A DNA stretch of 20,591 nucleotides from NCBI GenBank assembly GCA_041753075.1, contig JBGSVE010000049.1, positions 1 through 20,591 on the forward strand. The letters run 5' to 3'. The translations under genes were made by a program, and so were the position numbers. The stretch is from UBA6163 sp041753075. Its GTDB lineage: Bacteria > Planctomycetota > Planctomycetia > Pirellulales > Pirellulaceae. Below are positions 1 through 9,400 of this stretch, in pieces (within the stretch, counting starts at the first letter, position 1; each line of letters starts with the position of its first letter). The notes beneath the pieces are model-generated. The model did not search any database. It was not told the DNA's origin and saw only the letters and a list, made by a program, of their open reading frames with translations.

Positions 1-480
1 ATCTCGTTCAACTTCCGCGTCGCAGACAATTCCGGTTCGGGACTGCAATACCTGTTTCATCAGGGCGCGTTGTCTTCCGGGAACTTTGTCGGTGAAACCA
101 TCGCCGTGGCGATCGTTGAATCGAGCCATCCGACCGTCGGACAACGCAATCAAATTGTGACCACCGTGTGGGACAACAACGATCCGCTATCAAGTCAGAT
201 CTTCATTGACATTCCAACCTTGATCGGTGATTCGCAGTGGCACACCTACACGATGACCGTCAAGGCAGGCGTTGGGACGGAGGTCTACATCGACGGCGTC
301 TTGCGAGGCACGCTGGCGCGGGGCGGCGACGCGATTAACCCCATCGGGAACGCCTACATCGGAGCGCGAGGGGACCTGGCGGCCAATCGCTTTGCGAACG
401 CTGGAACTGCGATCGACAGCTTCGCGATCTACAACCGGGCATTACAAGCTTCCGAAGCCGCCAACCTCCACGCCTATTCG
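1..480 (+). other. LamG / concanavalin A-like jelly-roll domain (in giant protein)
   Basis: The first ~160 visible residues have the pattern of a Laminin_G_3 (LamG-like) domain. A WHTYTMTV strand is followed by VYIDGVLRGT and an IGARG turn, and the domain closes with IDSFAIYNRALQASEAANLH, the usual ending of this family. These domains commonly bind carbohydrate or protein ligands in secreted proteins. The start of the domain is probably upstream of the window, and the ligand cannot be told from sequence. Confidence 0.8.
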
Positions 481-3400
481 TCGCAGGGCACTGCTAACCT
501 CACGATCACTCCGGTCAATGACGCGCCGTTGCTCGATAACAGCGGTTTCATGTCGCTCACGACGATCAGCGAAGACGATACGAACAACAGCGGCAACACC
601 ATCTCGCAAATCATCGCTAGCGCGGGTGGTGATCGGATCACGGACGTAGATAGCGGAGCCTTGGAAGGAATCGCCATCTCGAACGTTGGCGGTACCAACG
701 GGACTTGGCAATACAACACCGGTTCGGGGTGGACTGACGTCGGTTCCGTGACCTCAACCAGCGCGCTTTTACTCCGCGCCACCGACAGCTTGCGATTCGT
801 TCCCAACGGCCAAAACGGCGACACAGGAACCTTCCTCTTCCAGGCTTGGGATCAAACCTCAGGAACAGCAGGAGCCAAGGTCGACGTTTCAGTCGCGGGT
901 GGATCAACCGCGTTCAGCAGCCAAGTCGAAGCCGGCATCATCAGCGTCACTGCCGTCAACGACGCGCCGACGATCACTAACGGATACACCCACACGCTGA
1001 CGACGACCAACGAAGACACAACATCGTCCGGTACCCTCGCATCTGCGATACTGACCGGAGCCAGCCGAGCGGATGTCGATACAGGCGCAGTAAGCGGCTT
1101 GGCGATCACCACCACGACCGGCACCGGCACGTGGCAATACTCAACCGACGGCACGACTTGGCGCAACTTTGGTGCCGTCAGTAGTACCAACGCACTGTTG
1201 ATCACTTCATCAACCCAAGTCCGCTACATTCCCAACGCTCAGAACGGTGAAACAGCGACGTTCAGCTACAAAGCCTGGGACCGGACGAGCGGTGCTGCGT
1301 CGACTAACGTAACGGCCAGTTACGCCAGCACCGCTAGCAGCGGCGGCACCACGGCCTTCTCCAGCAATAATTCGTCGGCACAAATCGTCGTCAGTAGCGT
1401 CAACGACGCGCCGACGATTGACTTGGACGGTCCAAGTTCCTTTTCCCCAGTCGGTTCCGAAACACTGGTCAATTTCACGACCAATAGTAATCAGACGATC
1501 GGCAGCAGTGCACGAGCGATTGCGAGCGATGACAGCGGAAATTATGTCGTCTCATGGGCCAGCAAAGATCAGGATTCCGGGTCGACCTGGGGGATTTATG
1601 CTCAGCGATACAATTCGGCAGGAGTGGCGCAGGGAACGGAGTTTCTAGTGAACTCGACGATCGCGGGAAACCAGATCGAACCCAGCGTCGCCATGGATGC
1701 CAACGGCGACTTTGTCGTTGTTTGGAGCGGTAACGGTGCAGGAGATGCCGACGGAATCTTCGGGCAACGTTACAACGCTGCCGGGGTCGCGCAAGGAAGC
1801 GAATTTTTGATCAATACCACCGATAACCCGGATACTGAGTTCATTCCATCGGTCGCGATGGATGATGCCGGCAATTTTGTCGTCGTCTGGCAGGACAGTT
1901 TCTGGGACACCATTTTTGGACGGCGTTATAACGCCGCGGGGGTCGCACAAGGCGGCGAGTTTGTTATTGCCAACGGCGGTGGAAATCCTTTTGGTCCGGG
2001 CGTCGAAGTCGGCATGTCGGGTTCCGGTGCATACGTTGTGACCTGGTCCGACGACAACCAAACTGTCCAAGCCCGGATCTACGACGCCGCGGGTGTCGCC
2101 GCGGGGGGAAGCTTCCGAGTCAATCAGGACAATTCGCAGGATCGAATTGAGCCGACGATTGCCGTTCGCGATGACGGCTCGTTCGTTGTGGCTTGGACCA
2201 GCCAATGGCAAGACGCTGGCGGATGGTACGGCGTTTACGCGAGAAGCTTTGACGCGTCGGGTACGGCGCTGACGGGTGATGTTCTCGTTAACACGACGCA
2301 GGCCAATGATCAATCGGCACCTTCGATTGCCCTTGGTAATAACGGCGGATTCCTGGTCACGTGGACCGACAGCTCGCTAGACGGCAGCGGCTCCGGTGTC
2401 TTCCTGCAGCAATTCGACGGTTCGGGTAACAAAGTCGGCGTCGAAACCCGCGTGAACTCCACCACCGCCGGCAACCAAAACGGCAGTTCGATTACCAGCA
2501 GCGCAAACGGTTCGTTCGTCATCGCCTGGGACAGTGCCAACCAGGACGGATCGGGAACCGGTGTTTATGCGCAACGATTTACGCTGGCTAATACTGCCGA
2601 TTACTCGACCAGCTTCACCGAAAACGGCGTGGCAGTCAGCATCGTGGATACCGACGCCACCATCGCCGACATCGACAGCAGCAATCTTGCTTCGTTGACT
2701 GTAACGATTACGAACCTGCAAGACGGAGTCGCCGAAAGTCTTGCATTCAACACGACAGGAACTGCCATCAGCGGCAGCTACGTTTCCGGCACCGGTGTGC
2801 TGACCCTTTCTGGATCCGACTCGCTCGCAAACTATCAGCAAGTTCTTCGAACGATCGCCTATTCAAATTCCTCCGACAACCCCTCGACCACCGCACGCGT
2901 CATCACGGTCGTGGCCAACGATGGAACCGGCAACAGCAACGTCGCGACTTCGACGATTGCCGTCAATACAGCCAACGACGCGCCGGTGCTGGACAACACC
3001 GGCACGATGTCGTTCACGTCGATCACCGAAGATCAAACGACCAACGCTGGCCAAACCGTTGCCTCAATCATCAGTAGCGCTGGCGGCGATCGCATCACCG
3101 ATGTGGACTCCGGGGCCGTGGAAGGCATCGCCATCACGGCCAGAAATCAGGGTACGGGGACTTGGCAATACTCCATCAATGGCGGTTCGACATGGACGGC
3201 GGTCGGCACCGTGTCCAACACCTCGGCGTTGCTGCTGCGTGATACTGACCTCGTTCGCTTCGTCCCCAACGGTCAGAACGCAACCACCGGTGACATCACT
3301 TTCCGCGCGTGGGACCAAACCAGTGGAACAGCCGGAAATAAAGTTACAACGGCAACCAATGGCGGTACATCCGCGTTCAGTTCCGCGACTGAGATTGCAA

Positions 3401-6400
3401 CGATCAGCGTCACCGCCGTCAATGACGCGCCGGTACTGGACAACGCTGGCGCGATGACGCTGACAAGTATCACCGAGGATCAAACCGCAAGCGCCGGTCA
3501 AACCGTCGCCTCGATCATCAGTAGCGCCGGTGGCGATCGCATTACCGATGTTGACTCGGGCGCTGTCGAAGGCATTGCCATCACGGCCACGACTAACGGC
3601 AACGGAAGTTGGGAATACTCGACCAACGGTGGTTCAACGTGGACAAGTGTCGGCACGGTCTCGGGCACGTCGTCACTACTGCTTCGCAGCACCGACATGC
3701 TGCGTTTTGTTCCCAACGGACAAAATGCCACGACCGGCGACATCACGTTCCGCGCTTGGGATCAAACGTCGGGCTCATTCGGCACCAAAGTCGACACCTC
3801 GACCAACGGGACAACAACGGCTTTCAGCACCGCGACCGAAGTCGCCTCGATCACGGTCACAGCCGTGAACGATGAACAAGTCCTGGCAACCAATCTCGGC
3901 CTAACCGTCGCTGAGAATTCAACAGGCAATCAGATCAACAACGCACTGCTGAATACAACCGACGTCGACAACACGGCCAGCCAGTTGGTCTATACGATTA
4001 CAACTGCAACGACGAACGGAACAATGCGAAAAAGCGGTGCAGCGCTCGGACTCAGCAGTACCTTCACGCAAGCCGACCTGGATTCCGGCGTCATTACCTA
4101 CGATCACAACGGCAGCGAAACCAGCAGCGATAGTTTTTCGTTTAGCGTTGATGATGGAGTCGGTTCAGCCTCCACCGGAACTTTTAATCTAACCATTACC
4201 GCGGTCAACGACAATTCACCCGTCATCACGAGCAATAGTGGAGGCGCAACTGCCAATATCAACGTCGCTGAAAATTCAACGGCCGTAACGACCGTCGTTG
4301 CAACGGACGCTGACTTGCCCGCTCAAACAATCACCTATTCCATCTCGGGTGCTGACGCCAGTTTGTTTTCTATCAACAGTTCTAACGGTGTTTTAACGTT
4401 CGTCTCCGGTCGAAATCGAGAATCGCACACGGACGCTGATTTGAACGGCATCTACGAAGTGACCGTGCAAGCCTCCGACGGAACGAATATCGATACCCAA
4501 GCTCTGAGCGTCACCATCACCGATGTCGATGAGTTCGATACGGGAGCCGTTACCGATTCCAATGCAGCCGCCAACTCAGTAGCTGAAAATGCGACCAACG
4601 GAACATTGGTCGGAATTACAGGACTTGCCAGCGATGCCGATGCGACGACCAATACAATCACCTACTCGCTGCAGAATAACGACGGGGGTCGCTTTGCGAT
4701 CGATTCGAATTCAGGCGTTGTGACCGTAGCTGGAGCGATCAACCGAGAAGCCGACGGAGCTTCGAGAAATATTACAATTCGAGCGACTTCGGCCGATGGC
4801 TCGTTCACCGATCAAGTATTTTCGATTGCGATCGTCGATGCTGACGAGTTCGACGTCACGGCACCGACAGACGTCAACGCAACCGCCAATTCTGTCAACG
4901 AAAACGTTTCGATAGGCACGCTGGTCGGAATTACCGCGTCGTCGAGTGATACCGATGCGACCACGAATACGGTTACCTATTCGTTGTTTGATAGCGACGG
5001 CGGAAACTTCGCAATCGATGCCAATACGGGAGTTGTAACGACTGCTGCCGCATTGAACCGCGAAACGCTCGGTGCCTCGCGAAACATTACCGTGCGAGCG
5101 ACTTCGGCCGACGGATCGACAGCCGATACTGTTTTTACCATCAATATCAACGATCTCGATGAGTTCGATACCGGAGCCGTTACCGATAGCAACGCGTCTG
5201 CCAACTCGGTCGCTGAAAATGCAGCCAACGGAACGGTCGTTGGAGTCCAGGCTTTAGCCGCTGACTCAGATGCAACAACCAATGCGATAACCTACTCGTT
5301 AGACAACAATGCCGGCGGGCGCTTCGGGATCGATGCGAACACCGGGGTAGTGACCGTCGCCGATGGTAGCTTACTCAACTACGAAGCAGCGACTAGCCAT
5401 AACATTACCATCCGAGCGACTTCGGCAGACACGTCGTTTAGCACACAATCCTTCACGATTAACTTGACGGATGTCAACGAAGGCGTCGTCGGCTCAGTCA
5501 GCGATAGCAATGCGGCGGCTAATCTTGTCCTGGAAAACGCTTCGAACGGAACGACGGTTGGGATTACGGGATTAGCAACCGATCCGGACGGAACCGACGT
5601 TGTCACGTACAGCTTAGATAGCAACGCTGGCGGGCGATTCACGATCGATACCAATACCGGTATCGTGACCGTCAATGGAGCCATCGATCGCGAGGCAGCC
5701 GCATCCTACAATATTACCATCCGAGCGACTTCTTCAGATACTTCTTTCTCGACGCAATCGTTTACGATCAACATTGGTGACGTCGATGAATCTGATACGG
5801 GAGCCGTTACCGATACGAATGCAGCCGCCAATAGCGTCGTCGAAAACGCCGCCAACGGTACGGTCGTCGGAATTACCGCGTCGTCGAGTGATGCCGATGC
5901 GACCACGAATACGGTTACATATTCGCTGTTCGATAGCGATGGAGGCAACTTTGCAATCGATGCCAGTACGGGCGTTGTCACGACCGCTGCCGTACTCGAC
6001 CGCGAAGCACTGGGAGCTTCCCGAAGCATTACTGTCCGCGCCACTTCAGCCGATGGCTCGACTGCCGATACCGTTTTCTCGATCATTATCAACGATCTCG
6101 ATGAGTTCGATACCGGAGCAGTCACCGATACGAACGCTTCGGCCAACTCGGTCGCTGAAAACGCGGCCAACGGAACGGTCGTGGGGATCACCGGCTTTGC
6201 AACCGATGCTGATGCGACGACGAATGCGATTACTTATAGTCTCGATAACAACGCGGGCGGAAGATTTGCAATCGATGCCAATACGGGCGTCGTAACCGTT
6301 CTCGATGGATCGTTGCTCGACTACGAAGCGGCCACCAGTCATGGGATTACCATCCGAGCCACTTCGGCTGACAGTTCGTTCAGCACACAAGCGTTCACGA

Positions 6401-9400
6401 TCAACTTGACCGACGTGAACGAAGGGGCCGTCGGTGCGATCAGCGATACGAATGCGGCGGCGGACTATGTTCTCGAAAACGTATCTGTTGGTACGGTCGT
6501 GGGAATCACCGCCAACGCGGTTGATCCAGACGGCACCGATGTGGTTACCTATTCGCTCGATGATAATGCAGGTGGACGATTCGCCATCGACGCGAACACG
6601 GGAGTTGTGACCGTAGCCGGTGCCATCGATCGAGAAGCGGCCGCTTCGTATAACATTACCATTCGAGCTACCTCGACTGATGCGAGTACGAGTACGAGTA
6701 CGAGTACGATTTCGATCGGTGACGTCGATGAGTTTGATGTCGGAACAGTGACCGATACCAACGCCACAGCTAACTCGGTGGTTGAGAATTCAGCTAACGG
6801 AACGGTTGTCGGGATTACGGGCTTCGCTACCGATGTTGATGCGACCACCAATACGATCACCTATAGCCTGTTCGATAATGACGGTGGACGCTTTGCTATC
6901 GACGCGAACACTGGCGTTGTGAGCGTCGCCGGAGCGATCGATCGTGAAGCCGATGGAGCTTCACGCAACATCACCGTCCGAGCGACTTCGGCTGATGGTT
7001 CCTACACCGACCAAGTCTTTTCGATCGCGATCGTTGACGCCGACGAGTTCGATGTCACCAATCCAGTCGACGTCAACGCCACGGCTAACAACGTCGACGA
7101 AAACGTAGCGATCGGAACACTGGTTGGTATCACCGCGTCGGCGAGTGATGCCGATGCGACCACAAACACAGTCACTTACTCGCTGTTCGATAGCGACGGC
7201 GGCAACTTTGCCATCGATACGAATACTGGAGTAGTCACCACCGCTGCCGCACTCAATCGTGAGACTCTGGGTGCTTCACGCAACATCACCGTTCGCGCCA
7301 CTTCCGCCGACGGATCGACGGCAGATACTGTCCTTACCATCAATATCAATGACATTGATGAATTCGATACGACTGCGATTACGGATACCAACGCAGCACT
7401 CAACTCAGTAGCCGAGAACGCCGCCAATGGAACCCTTGTCGGGATCACAGCTTTCGCCAGCGACGCGGATGCCACGACCAATGCGATCAGCTATTCGCTC
7501 GATGATAACGCCGGAGGCCGATTCGCGATCGACAGCTCGACTGGTGTGGTGACAGTCGCGGATGGAAGTCTGCTCGACTATGAAGCGGCGACGTCGCACA
7601 ACATTACGGTTCGAGCAACATCTGCGGATAGTTCCTTCAGTACCCAGAACTACACCATCAACTTGACCGACGTTAACGAGTCAGCCGTGACGGCGATTTC
7701 GGATACCGATGCGACCACTGACTTCGTTTTAGAAAATGCCTCTGTGGGAACGGTCGTCGGCGTGACCGCCTTTGCCAGCGATGCGGACGGGACAGATGTG
7801 GTCTCCTACTCGCTCGATGACAACGATGGCGGTCGATTCACCGTCAATAGCTCGACCGGTGTCGTCACCGTCGCCGGGGCGATTGATCGCGAAGCGGACG
7901 GAGCATCGAGAAGTATTACGGTTCGAGCGACTTCGACCGACGGATCGTTCACCACGCAATCTTTCACCATCGCGATCGGTGATATCGATGAGTTTGATGT
8001 CGGAACAGTGACCGATACCAACGCCACAGCTAACTCGGTGGTTGAAAATGCAGCCAACGGAACGGTGGTGGGGATTACTGGCTTCGCTACCGATGTTGAT
8101 GCGACTACCAATACGATCACATATAGCCTGTTCGATAATGACGGTGGACGCTTTGCTATCGATAGCAACACGGGAGTGGTTACCGTAGCCGGGGCTATCG
8201 ATCGGGAAGCTGATGGCGCTTCGCGAAACATTACCATTCGGGCCACTTCGGCTGACGGATCGTTTACCGATCAGGTCTTCTCGATCGCGATTGTCGACGC
8301 GGATGAGTTCGATGTGACCAATTCAGTCGACGTGAATGCGACTTCGAACAACGTCGATGAGAATGCTGCCATCGGCACGATCGTCAACATTACGGCCAGT
8401 GCCAGCGATGCTGATGCAACGACCAATGCAGTCACCTATTCGCTGTTTGACAACGATGGCGGAAACTTTGCGATCGATACCAACACAGGAGTTGTCACGA
8501 CCGCTGCAACGCTGAATCGCGAAACGCAGGGTGCGTCACGTAACATTACCGTCCGAGCTACGTCCGCCGATGGTTCGTTCAGCGATCAAGTCTTCGCCAT
8601 CGCGATCGTCGACGCCGACGAATTCGATGTCAGCAATCCGGTGGATAACGATGCGACGGCCAATAGCGTCGATGAGAACGTCGCAATCGGAACGGTGGTC
8701 GGCATCACCGCGTCCGCAAGCGATGCGGATGCAACGACTAACACAACTACTTATTCGCTGTTCGATGACGATGGTGGCAACTTCGCGATCGATGTGAACA
8801 CAGGTGTCGTGACGACAGCGGCTGCACTGAACCGCGAGACGCTCGGTGCCTCACGCAATATCACGGTCCGCGCCACTTCAGCCGATGGATCGAATGCCGA
8901 TACCGTGTTCACGATCAACATCAACGACCTCGATGAATTTGACGTCGGCGCGGTCACCGATTCAGACGCCGCTGCGAACACCATCGCCGAAAACTCCACA
9001 AACGGCACGGTTGTCAATATCACCGGCTTCGCCACTGACAACGATGCAACCACCAACACGATCAGCTATTCGCTCGATGACAACGCCAGTGGACGGTTTG
9101 CGATCGATAGTTCAACCGGTGTAGTGACGGTAGCTGATGGCAGCCTGCTCGATTACGAAACCGGGACCTCGCACAACATCACGATCCGAGCCACCTCAGC
9201 GGACACTTCGTTTTCAACACAGGCGTTTACGATCAACTTGACCGATGTCAATGAAGCCGCTGTCGGAGCGATCAGTGATATCGACGCTGCCGCGGATTTT
9301 GTCTTGGAATACGCCTCGATCGGAACGGTGGTTGGCGTGACTGCGTTTGCGAATGATCCTGACGGAACGGATTCAGTCACGTATTCACTCGATGACGATG

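Noticed and set aside
70..72. TTG as start of the giant gene
   Set aside because: The frame and the LamG-like domain are already under way at base 1, so the true start is upstream of the window.
1645..2313. Long open frame on the minus strand (222 codons) under the propeller block
   Set aside because: It mirrors the codon pattern of the giant gene, has no start context or family motif, and similar antisense frames recur under the repeats.
5675..6295. Plus-strand frame of 206 codons in another phase within the cadherin array
   Set aside because: Low-complexity Arg/Ser/Pro product typical of a shifted frame over repeat DNA; the giant gene is intact here.
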